NCBI GenBank assembly: GCA_963662155.1
Contig: OY759269.1
Coordinates: 8,949,698-9,013,697, forward strand
Length of the DNA: 64,000 nucleotides
DNA from: Lamellibrachia columna
Taxonomy: Eukaryota; Annelida; Polychaeta; Sabellida; Siboglinidae
Direction of reading: 5' to 3'
The notes under the pieces were generated by a model. It worked only from the letters and a program-made list of their open reading frames with translations, did no database searches and had not been told where the DNA came from. This document shows positions 20,701-33,394 of this stretch, piece by piece. Every line of letters starts with the position of its first letter. The first letter of the stretch is position 1. Both the position numbers and the translations under genes were made by a program.

Positions 20701-21520
20701 ATGGCTTTCGTTCACCAGCTGACGTGCGAGGAAGTAAAACTTGAACTGGACTGTTTGGCTTGCCGACAACGCAAACGAGCATCGAACATGCTCAATGGGT
20801 CGAGCATCGACCAGTCGCGTCGATGTGTACGGGTGAACCCATCGAATTCTTGTTGCCCGGGTCGGGAGATGATTATCTGGACGTGGCCAACACATACCTC
20901 ATTGTTCGAGCACGTGTGATCAAATCAGACGGATCAAATATTGATCAAGATTCGCATGTAGGTCCCGCAAACAACTGGATTCATTCGCTGTTTAGCCAAG
21001 TTGACGTGTCGTTGGATGGAACACTCGTAACGCCGTCCAACAATACGTACGCTTTACTTGCCTACAACGAAACTTTGCTGAGTCAAGGAGCAGAAGAAAG
21101 ACAGAGTCAAATTACTTGCGCATTGTAGTTCAATGCCACGGTCGGACACAAGGACGCGATATACGACGCTAACAATAGTCTACAAAAACAAAAGGAATAC
21201 ACTACCGGTGGTTGATTCGTCGACATGATGGGTCGTTCATAAGTGGACCTCTTCTTCCAAGACCACTACTTTCTCAACGGCGTCAACGTGAAGGTTCGTC
21301 TGGTGCAGAGCAAGGACGCAGTTGCACTCAAGGTGACGACCCGGATTACAAGATATCGTTATTTGTTCGAAACGCCAAGCTGAATCCTGCTGTGCAGATG
21401 AGTCACACAAAGGCGTTGGTACAGCATTGTGCAGTGTACTTGTTGCATCTATGTCAAGGCGTACCCATGAAGACGTTTGTGAAAATATTTGGGAACAATC
21501 TAGTTGTAAACGACTGACGT
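20701..21520 (+). pseudogene. Polinton F54H12.2-like (capsid-type) gene, broken
   Basis: Starts with a good ATG at 20701 (MAFVHQ), shifts frame near 20760, continues in 20760-21128 with 'EPIEFLLPGSGDDYLDV' and 'NNWIHSLFSQVDVSL', then hits a stop. A third portion (about 21220-21330) carries the matching 'DLFFQDHYFLNGVNVKVRL' block with further shifts. Proteins of the F54H12.2 type occur next to the integrase in Polinton-like elements and probably form the capsid; I recall that from the family, it is not shown here. Inactive copy. Confidence 0.6.
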
Positions 21521-21689
21521 GTATTCGACTTTGTTAAGAGCAACGTGTAATGGAAACCAAAAAATTGCCGACACCACCACTTGTTTTATATCAACAATTT
21601 TATTTATACACGAAACGTGACAATAATAAAAAAAACATTAAGCACAGCGTTTGTCTACTGAAGTCTTATTTCATAAAAAATAACTAAGC

Positions 21690-23050
21690 GCAGCATTCGT
21701 CTTAATATAACCTCCTGAAGAAACCTTCTAGGGCAGCATTAAACAATTTAGGCGAGACAGTGTCCCCCTGTCTCACCCCTATATCTATATTGATTTTTTT
21801 CTTCTATTTTTGTGGAGTCTGACGGTTGATGTTCCCTGGTTATACATTGTGTTGATGATATTGATGTAGGATGAATGTACACCCAGTTTAACTACAGCTT
21901 CAAGAACTGCTGAAGGCTTTCTCATAATCGATGAAACTCAGACATAATAGTTGCTTATATTCTTCATGTTTTTTGATGATCTGGTTTATTATATGTAGGT
22001 GGTCAGTTGTTGAAAAACTGATTTTGAATCCTGCCTGTTCTCTAGGTTGGTTGAAATCTAGGATGTTTGTAATGCGATTTGTTACAACTTTGGTGAATAA
22101 CTTATACAGATTTGAGAGAAGGCTGATGGGTCTGTATTTTTTTAGAACCTTAATATCCCCTTTCTTGTATAGTAGCTTGATGATGGCATTTTTCCAGCTA
22201 CCTGTAATCTTGTTTGATCTGATGCACAGGGTGAAGAGTTCAGCAAGCTGTTTGCATATTATATCCCCCTCCCCTTCTTTGAGGAACTCTGTTAGGACTT
22301 CATATTCTGCCTCCTGGTGTTTTGTCTCTCTTCGTATCTTCCAGGGCCTTTTTGACCACGTCTTTTGAAATGTGGTCAAAAAATCTGTGTTGATATCGGG
22401 TTTTGTTAGTTTCTTTTTACTGGAATACAGATTTTGATAGAATTATTCTACCCTGCTAATGGTTTCATCTCTATCGTTTATGGTAATTATCTGTAATTTT
22501 CCAAATATGAGTTGTCGATTAGCTCGATTGAGGTTTGTGTTTTCTTTGTTCATTCTTTTTCATGTTATATTGGCGGAGTTCATCTTTCATCCGTTTCCTG
22601 ATGGTTGTACATGCGTATTCTATCATTTAATTTCCTTTTTATGTTTCAACTATCTTCTCTTTTTCAACAGTTTGAGTGTTTCCTCAGAAAGTTTTTTTCT
22701 GCTTTGGTGTGCATCTCTTTCCCTGCTACCTTCATTGCACTTTGTGTGATGGAGTCCGTGATTTTCTAACACCATGAATCTATGCAAGGCATCGAAATTC
22801 TATCTGATAATCATCTGCTTTTTGCTGAAGATTTTACAAATTTACTGGTGGGAAAACCCTTCGACGTCTTTCATAATTTCTTGGTAGGATAAAGTAAATT
22901 TCGTTCTTGGCCTCTCCATTTGGGCCTTTCCATGTCCATTTCCGTATGTTTCTTTTTGAAGAAATTATTCATGATTTTGAAGTTTCTGCTTTCAGTGAAT
23001 GTTATTAGCATTTATGCCAAGAAAGATATACAAATTTGATGTTTTTGGCC
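21690..23050 (-). mobile_element. LINE reverse transcriptase fragment (- strand)
   Basis: The frame 21900-22379 (minus) holds RT motifs 'WKNAIIKLLYKKGDIK', 'KYRPISLLSNLYKLFTK' and 'FIDYEKAFSS'. The upstream linker (to about 23000) and the 'GVRQGDTVSP'-like end (about 21750-21780) are recognisable in broken frames. This is the abundant invertebrate endonuclease-RT type. The upstream endonuclease lies inverted at 23150-23700. Confidence 0.8.
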
Positions 23051-23149
23051 ATATTATTATTGTCATAAATTGAACTGTTTTAATATGACTTCAGATATAG
23101 TATCTTAAGTAACCCAAAATGTGAGATAGCTTATTAGATTTCCCTTATG

Positions 23150-23700
23150 TACTAGATCACTATTTGGAGATGAAAGACTTCGCGAACTTGAACATAATTG
23201 GAAAATATCATCTGGGATATTCTTGGGATCAGTGAAACGAGGAGGAAGGGAAAACTAGATTAGCTTAAAAGTGGGAACTTACTCTATGCGAAAGGAAATG
23301 ACAATAACAGTCACTCGTGCGTAGGATTTCTTGTACATCGAGATTCAACATCAAACGTCATCAATTTTAAAAGCACTTCTTCAAGAGTTGCGCAAGTGAT
23401 TTTCAAGCTTTCTAAAAGACAGAGGTTACGTATTATTCAATTCTATGCACCAACATCTAGCCACCCCGAGGAAGAAGTAGATGCGATGTATGAAGATATA
23501 AATGATATCCTGAACCAAGACGAAACACAGCATACCATCATCATGGGCGATTTCAATGGTAAAAGTTGGTTCAAAAGCTCACAATCAAGAATGAACCATG
23601 GGAAACTTCGGAATAGGTCAACGAAATGAAAGGGGCATTTTCTCACGATGGCCGCCATTTCTTCTGAATATCTTTTTCAACACTCAACTTAGCGCTTTGC
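23150..23700 (+). mobile_element. Inverted 5' endonuclease part of the same LINE type
   Basis: The plus-strand frame 23396-23629 has 'RLRIIQFYAPTSSHPEEEV' and 'IIMGDFNGK', the endonuclease core. Its 5' end faces the 5' end of the minus-strand RT fragment, the arrangement expected after twin-priming (5' inversion). The frame breaks after 23629. Confidence 0.75.
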
Positions 23701-24142
23701 AAGTTCCTGATGGCTGATCGAGTTGGTGAGATCTATTCGTATAACATGTGTTTTCGGGCAAGAGATCCCGCATTGCATGATCAACACTTATAGCTGCGCG
23801 GGTCATGTCATACGTGTCCACCACTTCTCTCTAAGACCTGCAGGCCATTGTTATTGGTCGGTGGACGCTGACTGAGTCTCATGAAGATGTTCGACACATT
23901 GCACCCACTGAATGCGTGGACGAATTGGATTACACTGGCTTCCTCTGGCCGTGTTGTGGGGACTACATTATGGACTGCAATCCATCGAAAATTTGCTCAA
24001 TGACCAAAGGCAATACACATTTTCCGGTCCTTCGTGGATGACGCCACTCCAGTCGATGACTTTCACTGTGGTCATGAGTGCTTTGTTTACCGCCATTGAT
24101 GCATGTATAATTGGACACTCAGATGGGCTCGCTCTTTGTTGC

Positions 24143-24500
24143 ATGCACTGACCATCCCTACACACCCGCCTGCTTGACCAACGCGTAAGGAGCTAGTGGA
24201 AGTCACATGTTTGTTCGCCATCACCTAACTAAAAGGTAGGCCATTTTCGTAAATTGTGTGCATCTTAGACATTAAACATTACCAGATGTAGATGTGAGAT
24301 GTGGAAGAATGTAGTAGAATTGTTTTCTGTTTGTTGCATAAATAAAAAAGGAAAATAGCATTTGTGTATGATAGTCGTACTTGCGAATATTTGCTCGTGT
24401 CAAATTATTAGTAGTTTAAACAAATAATAAGTCAGTTTAAGTTTTATGGAACAGTGTGTCTATATTGACCATTGAAAGTTGGTGGACAAAGCTACGTGAT
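24143..24500 (+). repeat. Diverged duplicate of window positions 1-430
   Basis: Same blocks in the same order as 1-430, upstream of gene C. The preceding about 23700-24140 has no recognised gene. Confidence 0.7.
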
Positions 24501-24689
24501 TTATATATTCGAATGTAACCAACAATTTTAAACTTGGTAGATAACACCCTAAAATGTTTTCTCGAATCAGTGACGTTCACTGAAACGTTCACTGAAAACA
24601 CGCTAACGTGTTTTCAACCTTGGTTCAAACAAGTTTGATCCGTTGAAAACACGCGTCCATAATGTTGTAGTTGCTCTCCTCTTTTTTCC

Positions 24690-25915
24690 CGTAGTCCGTG
24701 GTGAGGCTGGCACCAATACCGGTCGTCGATTTATGTTTTCCCTTCTTCTTAACTAGTCTCGTTTTACTACCGTCTCCACCAATCGTTTCCACTCCCCTCT
24801 ATCCCTCGCCCGCATTCTCCACTCCCCTACTACTCCTACTACATTCACATTCACTCCTACTCTTCACACAGTTCTCCCATCTCAGTCTCGTTCTTCCTCT
24901 TCTCCTTCAACATTTCACTCCAAGCGCATCCGTTCTCTTCGTCAATCGTACCCCTTCCATTCTATCCACGTGTCCCGCTCACTTTAGCCGGCTCCCCACC
25001 AGCTTCCTTGTGAGACTCTTTCACACCAAATTCCTCCCTCAGCTCCGCCGTTCTTCGCTTGTCAATTCCTTTCCCTCTCGCAATTTTTCTCACCCAGTTA
25101 TTCTCACACACTTGCAATCTCTCTTGTTGTTTTTCTGTCATCGCGATTGTCTCTAGACCGTGAAGGTATGCCAATGCTATGCATGAGTTAAAAACTTTTC
25201 CTTTTGGCTTTCGAGATATGGGTCTATCTCCCTTCACCCGTCCCACGTTCATCCACGCAGTCGCCCCAGCTTGTACTCTCTTGCGCATTTCCATATCAGT
25301 GCTGCGTCCACAAACCGCTCCCCCAGCTGTCTTGTCTAAAGCTGTCTTGTTGGATCAGTTTCTTCCCATCCATTCTTATGTCAAGATATTTTTTCTGCTG
25401 CCCGACCCAAAACACCTCCGTCTTCTCTAAACTTACTCTCAGTCCATGTTTGCTAAAGAATTCCTTCCAACCTATCAACCGCTCTTAAAGGTATGCCTAA
25501 CTGTTCGCTACTGCTGCCAGTTCATCGGCATATAGCAACTAGTCGAGAATGTCCCTTGTACTCACTTTCCTGCTGATCACCTCCACTAATGCACTGAATA
25601 ACAGTGGACTACTCTACCTTTTGTCTCTTCAAATGCGCCTTCGACCATCCTCACCTCCGCATCTGGGACACCCATCCACCTCAGCGTGGCCATGGCCATA
25701 TATCTCAGAACTGTGTCATATGCCTTTTCAAGGTCTATTAATCCCAGAGCCATATTCTCCTGTCCCAGTCCCAGTTTCTTTTCCACCAGTTGTCCCAGAG
25801 TGAACATCCCGTCCGCCGTACCTCTCTCGTTCTTTTGAAACCTTGTTGTTCTTCTCCCATTTTACACTCCATTTGTAGTTTAATTTTATTTTGAACTTGA
25901 GCTGAACGAACACAC
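24690..25915 (-). mobile_element. Decayed LINE reverse transcriptase C-terminal half (- strand)
   Basis: Minus frames read in order: 25586-25807 ('IDLEKAYDTV', 'WMGVPDAEVRMV'), 25296-25478 ('HGLRVSLEKTEV', 'DGKKLIQQDSF') and 24962-25294 ('RRVQAG' type, 'RLQVCENNWVRKIAR'). These are RT palm to thumb blocks of a LINE different from the CR1/L2 copies nearby. Multiple frameshifts. Confidence 0.8.
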
Positions 25916-25969
25916 GAGTGTCCGGAACTTAGGTTGAAAAACCCGTAGGTGGATTTGATGAAGAGCAGG

Positions 25970-27036
<1,067 letters not shown>

Positions 27037-27144
27037 TAAGGTGCCCTAGAATGTGTCCAATTTAGTTTCAAAATAATCAACTCTCTTATTATCGTGAATT
27101 GAAGTTACGGCTTCTGCTTTCAACGTTTGCATTCGACATTTCAG

Positions 27145-27423
27145 ATGAAACTCCTACCGTTTCTACTGGTGCTGCTGGCTGTACTTACCATATTGGACTG
27201 CTGCGAAGCGGTCATGCGCCGGGACATGGCTAAAGCCAAGCTAAGCTGCTTGGAAAAATATTTCAACTGTTTTGAGAAGAATCATTGTCAGAAAGAGAAA
27301 TACAAATATCGCAAGAAATTCTGCATTAGGGTCTACGTCGAGTGTATTGAATTTGCAAAATCAATGTTTGAAAGGATTGACGCAAACGACTTTACTCCAA
27401 GTCGGTTTCTGTTCAAGGACTAA
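27145..27423 (+). CDS. Gene C: secreted cysteine-rich peptide, 92 aa
   Basis: Divergent member of the A/B family. The ATG follows directly after a 3' splice site (TTTCAG, 27139-27144), so the coding exon again has a noncoding first exon upstream, not located. Signal peptide residues 1-21 (LLPFLLVLLAVLTIL core, cleavage near CCEA). The mature peptide has five cysteines spaced x6, x5, x11, x6, exactly the inner spacing of A and B. The outer pair is lost (positions hold Ala and Ala), removing one expected disulfide. The C-terminal E-R-I-D-A-N-D-F-T-P motif is shared with A and B. It is rich in Lys, Tyr and Phe. The frame is clean and family spacing is kept despite low sequence identity, which argues for selection. 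Function unknown. Confidence 0.8.
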   Translation: MKLLPFLLVLLAVLTILDCCEAVMRRDMAKAKLSCLEKYFNCFEKNHCQKEKYKYRKKFCIRVYVECIEFAKSMFERIDANDFTPSRFLFKD

Positions 27424-28660
27424 CTGATGCCCCAAACGACTGCCAGTGGTCTGTGTTCTGTCGCGTTCGGGGTGCCGCGGTCTTTGTCCCCTCTCATCAT
27501 TCGTGCCGACGTGTGGATGGAGCACAACCCCGTCGATGGGGGAATCGTTTGAAAATTCAACACAAGACATAGGAGCTTGATCAAAACACATACAGTCGGC
27601 ATCATTTTGTCTATCGTTCGAGGTCTACAATTTTGCATGGCTCTGCAACTTACATATGTTAAGTACTTGTAAGTGATTGTGACAAGGACACTAGCATGTG
27701 CCGATAGCTCAAGACTGTTGCCCAGCCTGCAAAGAAATAGCGGCAGAAATACACATTTCTGATGCTTTGGCGTTATATTACCCTTTGCAAAACTTGCCAC
27801 CCCCGAGAATTCCACATCAGACATAAACTAAATATGATGTTAGAAGTATTTGACAATATATTTACTTACATAGGTTTTACACATAATCGCAACACAATAC
27901 AAGATGCGTCGTAGAAGATACCACATTATAAAACCAATAAAGCAGGACACAGCATATTGGTACATATCAATAGTACTTTTGTCTTCAAGAAATGTCGTCG
28001 AAAATGTAGTTTTATCCACAATAAACTATGTTTAGAAAACTTAAGCGTTTGAAGCGCTACTTTAACTACCCATGGTACATTTGTGTTATAATTAAACATA
28101 ATTAAATAAATGTATTATTACTACGAAATATCTCCTTGGATATTCAACATGCAAATACAAAAACAAAAAGCCATTTATTTGCCAAGTGCGTGCTAGAATG
28201 CAATTATAATTATGTAGTATGACCAAACATGACACCTGTGGTCAACATCTAAAGGAATTGAAGACATTAATGACATTTGACTTAACCGTAAGTTTTGACA
28301 TTTAATTGGATAGAAACGCTTCTATTCACGTAGTGATTTGTTGTCGCCTCATAGTAGTGTGGAGCAAACGTGCGAAACCAGGCACACTACGGTATGAACA
28401 CACTTTATAACTTCGGAGGCTTGAAGAGGACACTCGATGTCTTAAGATCGAGTTAGAGTGAGCTAATACTCGTCATTTTTCACCAGTGCAGTGTTCAAGA
28501 GGCGGCAAAGTGGCGGACATGAGAAGGTCAATAAAGTGACTCACGCAACTAGCAGTAGAGTTTGGCGTGAACATTGCGTCAACAACAGTGGGCTTTAGTA
28601 ACGACGCACGTCCACGAGTCAGACTCCATTATTATTAAATTGCAGTAACTTGGGTTACAC
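27424..28660. other. No gene recognised
   Basis: 3' flank of gene C and AT-rich unique sequence; no frame or repeat can be supported. Confidence 0.5.
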
Positions 28661-28673
28661 AACCACACGCACA

Positions 28674-28675
<2 letters not shown>

Positions 28676-28769
<94 letters not shown>

Positions 28770-28772
28770 CAC
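28676..28772. repeat. Composite (AC)n(ACGC)n microsatellite
   Basis: A run of CA dinucleotides passes directly into ACGC tetranucleotides. The same two motifs occur in reverse order at 34427-34652. Confidence 0.95.
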
Positions 28773-29229
28773 ATACGTCCACTGTTCAGCGATCGGCTTG
28801 TAGGTAATGAACACTTAAATCAGAGTTTGTTGAGATGACTTATCGCCCGGGGAATGAAGCTGTTCTTGAACCTGTTTTTTTTTCTGCATTTTGGACACCG
28901 GTATCGTCTCTGCGAGACGAAGAAGATCAAACGCGGTGTTCAGTTGAGTGGGTGGGGTCATCGGCAACTGCACGTGCTTTTCTGATCATCGTGGTTCAGT
29001 CAGCTGAGAGACAGGCTGTGTGGGGAGGCCTGTGATCTTGGAAGCAGTTTTGCAGATGCGAAGAAGCATGTTTTTTGTTTGAAACAGACATAGTAGGGAA
29101 AAAACAGATACTACAATATGTCAACACTGACTCTATAATACTCCTGTACAACGAGAGTAGAAGTTTGGGGTCAACATGAAACGATCTCAGTTTCCTTAAC
29201 AGGTACAGTCTTTGCTGGCATTTTTGTAC

Positions 29230-29560
29230 ACACCTTAAACATGGGGACCAAACGTCAGCTTGTTATCAAGTGTTATACCAATATATTTAAAGATGTCCGT
29301 TACCTCCACAGCCTCATCACCAATGCATAGTGGTCTTTCAAACTGGCCGCTGGTGCGGAAATCAGTGCAGAGTTCCGTTGTCTTGCACACAATCAGTTCT
29401 AAGAAATTTTTATTTTTCACTACTGCTGCGTCATCTGAGTATTTATTCAGGATATTAGAGTCACATTCGCTCATGAAGTCGTTGGTGTACAGGGAGTAGA
29501 GAATCGAACTCCCCACACACGCTTGGCTTGCCCCGGTATTCGTGATGCTGTTGGGGGAGA
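29230..29560 (-). mobile_element. LINE reverse transcriptase fragment, 3' part (- strand)
   Basis: The minus frame shows 'NTGASQACVGSSILYSLYTND' in part, the mutated GAPQGCV motif block, then 'NKYSDDAAVV' (YADD region) and 'IFKYIGITLDNKLTFG'. It continues upstream, across the minisatellite, at 30255-30420. Confidence 0.8.
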
Positions 29561-30254
29561 TGCTGCTGCCAGCCTTCACATGTTAGGGTCTCCTGCTGCC
29601 AGCCTTCACATGTTGGGGTCTCCTGCTTCCAGCCTTCACATGACGGGGTCTCCTGCTACCAGCCTTCACATGTTGGGGTCTCCTGCTGCCAGCCTTCACA
29701 TATTGTGGTCTCCTGCTGCCAGCCTTCACATGTTAGGGTCTCCTGCTACCAGCCTTCACATATTGGGGTCTCCTGCTGCCAGCCTTCACATGTTGGGGTC
29801 TCCTGCTTCCAGCCTTCACATGTTGGGGTCTCCTGCTGCCAGCCTTCACATACTAGGGTCTCCTGCTGCCAGCCTTCACATGTTGGGGTCTCCTGCTACC
29901 AGCCTTCACATGTTAGGGTCTCCTGCTGCCAGCCTTCACATGTTAGGGTCTCCTGCTGCCAGCCTTCACATGTTAGGGTCTCCTGCTGCCAGCCTTCACA
30001 TGTTAGGGTCTCCTGCTGCCAGCCTTCACATGTTGGGGTCTCCTGCTGCCAGCCTTCACATGTTGGGGTCTCCTGCTGCCAGCCTTCACATGTTGGGGTC
30101 TCCTGCTACCAGCCTTCACATGTTAGGGTCTCCTGCTGCCAGCCTTCACATGTTAGGGTCTCCTGCTACCAGCCTTCACATGTTGGGGTCTCCTGCTACC
30201 AGCCTTCACATGTTGGGGTCTCCTGCTGCCAGCCTTCACATGTTGGGGTCTGCT
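29561..30254. repeat. 30-bp minisatellite, 23 copies
   Basis: Unit 'tcctgctgccagccttcaca' plus 'tgttrgggtc'. There are 23 copies counted from the shared 'agccttcaca' core, with a few substitutions (g/a at one site, gct/gct-variants). Because 30 is a multiple of 3, two plus-strand frames stay open; these are by-products, not genes. Confidence 0.97.
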
Positions 30255-30420
30255 GCTGAGAAAGTTATGCATCCAGTGAATGAAGTTGGGGGTATTTGCA
30301 GAAGCATTTTAATTATCTTGTAGCGCTGTATAGTATTAAAGGCCGACCTAAAATCTACGAAGAGAATGCCGATGTAGTTGTCTGCCTTCTCCAGATGTTT
30401 GGTGAAATACAATTTTCATG
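30255..30420 (-). mobile_element. LINE reverse transcriptase fragment, 5' part (- strand)
   Basis: The minus frame contains 'KADNYIGILFVDFRSAFNTI', RT motif A with its Asp. It belongs with 29230-29560; the minisatellite separates motif A from the GAPQGC block. Confidence 0.75.
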
Positions 30421-30468
30421 TAGGTTGTAAGTATTACTTGCCACTGTTCCATTTTTAATGCATTAAAA

Positions 30469-32036
30469 CAGGCCCGTAACCAGGGATTCAGGGGGTTCAC
30501 CCCTTTTTGTGAACCCCCTTTTCCAAAAATATGAACCCTTTTTATGTGAACAGCTTATCACGAATCCCCTCCCTCTCAAAAGCATGCATTCCCTCCAACA
30601 TTATGAAAATAATAATATTACTTTCATACTATTAGTGGGTTCATGCATTTTAGGAGGGGGATTCACGCTTTGGTGAGGAGGTGTCATGATTTTGAGACGG
30701 GGGTTCATATTTAAAAAAGAAATGGGTTCACCTTTATTAAAATAATATTGTCTTCATAATATTATTGGCGTATTCACGCTTTTGAGAAGGGGGTTCCCAT
30801 TTTTGGAAAACGGGGCTCACTTTTATGAAAATAATATTATCTTAATGTTATTGGGAGGTTCACGCTTTTTGGGTAGGGTGTTCACCTTTTGAAAAGCGTG
30901 TTCACCTTTTGAAAAGGGGGAGCACGTTTATGAAAAATACTAAATAATATTGGAGAAGGGGTTCACGCTTTTGAGAAGCGGTTTCACATTTTGGAAAAAC
31001 GGGGTTCACATTTATTTCAACATGATATTATATTAATATTATTGGGGGTTCACACATTCAGAGGGGGAGGGGTTCAAATCTAATTATATATTATATATAA
31101 TGCTGATTTGTTTTAAACATAATCTTATTGTAACTATAAATGTGTTACCAAGTCACCTTAAGTGTGGTCGATCGGGAACAGCCAGAAAGCAGTAGACAAG
31201 TAAACTTTTGGGGCTGGCAACTTGAAGCCAAGTGGGCCTACGGAGGCAACTAGACCTATGCATCTATAATTTGTTCATGTGTACATCATAATCATTAGTG
31301 GAGAGATATAGAGAAAGGTAGCATAGCTTCAATTTGGGATATTTTTACAATGCCAACTTAAATCAACAGCATGCTAATTTTAGTGATGCATAACAAATAA
31401 TGTATACATATTTAAATGCTAGTGTGTAATTGGGAAGCTTAATGATTTAGTATAAAACACTGCATAAATAACAACTTGGTGCATAGAAATGATGTATGTA
31501 GTTGCCCGGTTTTATTAATTTGGTGGTTGAATATAGGAGGAAACCCCACACCTGCAAATCTTCACCCACTGTGATGTGATCAAATGCCCCATGAAGTTAC
31601 AAAACACATTTATGTTATAAGTCTTGTGCTTTTAGAACTGTTTTAAAAGTGTAAACATTTCTACCAACACATGATTTAATAGTTAATTTAATAAATTAAT
31701 TGTTAATTTAATTGACCTGAGAAATGCGTGAGGTTAATTTTATTTTATTTTATTCATCTGAGAAATGTCTGAGGTTAATTTAATTTAATTGGAGAATTTA
31801 TTAGTTAATTATAATTTAATTAATTAAATGTTCAAGTTAATTGCAAAGCATATTGCAGACAAATGTGTGTGTATACAACAAGTCATAAAATCAGCATTTT
31901 GTACTGCTAGCTTTCTTTAATTAATACTGGTCTAAACTTGCGCAATAATGTGCCCCTCTATCTCCCTCTTACTCTGCATAAAGGCTTGCATAATTGCTGG
32001 GAATTATCACATTCAATCTCGACATTTGATTGCGCT

Positions 32037-32106
<70 letters not shown>

Positions 32107-32471
32107 TGTGTGAGTGTTTGTGTATTTATATATGTATATATGTATATATGTGTATATATCTTTATCTTTCTTTAAATCTGAATGTACAATTAAAGGAATT
32201 AATCACTGTTTTACTTTGGCCTTATTTTATGAAACAATTGAATATGTAGATAATGCTTGGTGCACAGTACTTGTGGTACCCTCTATGTGGGTAAATATGA
32301 CCCTCATGTGAACTTATAAAGCCCCCTAGAATTTGTTTGAGAAAATATGACACCCGGGTAAACTTGTGAAAGACTTTAAAAATATGTCCCCGCATGAACT
32401 TGTGGTGCCCCCTGTAGTCTGTATTAGGAAAAAATTAACCCCCACCTTTTGAAAAGCTGGCTACGGGCCTG
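30469..32471. mobile_element. 2.0-kb nonautonomous DNA transposon with short TIRs
   Basis: Termini are CAGGCCCGTAACCAG and its near-perfect complement CTGGCTACGGGCCTG. Flanks are attaaaa (30462-30468) and attaaag (32472-32478), a target duplication of about 7 bp. The related flank at about 1140-1150 has the uninterrupted sequence, i.e. the empty site. Inside are degenerate 'gggttcacgctttt' repeats (30480-31080) and a section (31200-31560) that recurs inverted at 41790-42150. No transposase frame. The CAGG...CCTG ends suggest a hAT-like family. Confidence 0.75.
32041..32103. repeat. (TG)n microsatellite
   Basis: About 31 TG units, inside the DNA transposon. Confidence 0.97.
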
Positions 32472-33060
32472 ATTAAAGCTGCTAAGCCACCATAATGGAT
32501 TTAACGATATTAATAACTGTTAAAAGCAATATTATCTCTTAATATTTGATCATGTTGAATATATCATAATTCTATCGTAGTTTTGCACATTTAATAGCGT
32601 TGGTAAAATTCAAAATAGGTGTTAGTTTGTCGTTGCATCCAATACACCGCTGTCATACAACTCGACGGCATACGAAGGTGACATGTTTACATATAGGCCG
32701 TTGTTGATTTTGAAGGAATAATTCAAGTTGCAACTTAAGTGGTCGCCACTATAGGAGCTGTACCTGTGTTTCCATCCAAACGTGTTTGCGAACTGCATAG
32801 GCTGTGTTTACATATAAGTCGTTGTTGATTTTCAAGGTATCATTCAAGTGTTAACGTAAGTCGTCGCCACTATGACTTCGTGGGAAACGCACTTATGTTG
32901 CTCTTCAAACGTGTTTGCGAGCTGTTTAAACCGCTTTATATAACACGAAGTGTCGCAATAAGGAATATGATTGACCAAGGAAAACTGCCACTTTATTTAC
33001 GGTCAGCTGACCATCGAACATCCTTCGTTGATGTAAGTGTATACAGTTTCGAGAGATGCT
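32472..33060 (+). repeat. Duplicated 5' flank (paralogue of 1130-1735), upstream of gene D
   Basis: Follows the same order as 1130-1735 including the internal tandem pair, and ends at a strong 5' splice-site match (GTAAGTGTA from 33033). If the putative exon ending at 33032 splices to the gene D acceptor (35338-35340), the intron would be about 2.3 kb and would contain the LINE, MITE and microsatellite listed next. Confidence 0.8.
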
Positions 33061-33394
33061 AACTATTTAGGACCACTCATAAATCAGGAAGATAATACCA
33101 CCAAGTGTTTTATTAATATACTCAGCTTCGGCAACCATCCTCTTACCATCAATGGTTCCTGTCTACATTGAATCTATGCTGTCCTCATTCTAGTGTGTGG
33201 AAACTGTCTATGGAGAGTAAGACATGAGAGGGACAGTTCCCACACACCAACCCAAAAATCTAAACTTTGACTAACATTAAAGTTACGAGTGTAGATGTTT
33301 AGTAGCTGTGTATATTACCCACAACACATGCGCACAGACCACCACAAACTCCTGCGTTAGCCCAAGATTGGGCTGTTTGGATTATAATTACTTC

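Noticed and set aside
29561..30254. CRISPR-like array
   Set aside because: Units are contiguous with no unique spacers and the sequence is eukaryotic. The same holds for 63255-63706 and 61281-61889.
30121..30260. Telomere-like TTAGGG in the minisatellite
   Set aside because: TTAGGG appears once per 30-bp unit in a variant position and alternates with TTGGGG; it is not a telomeric run.
29523..30323. Long plus-strand ORFs (266 and 184 codons) of perfect 10-residue repeats
   Set aside because: They are the 30-bp minisatellite read in open frames; no start context, domain or flanking gene supports them.
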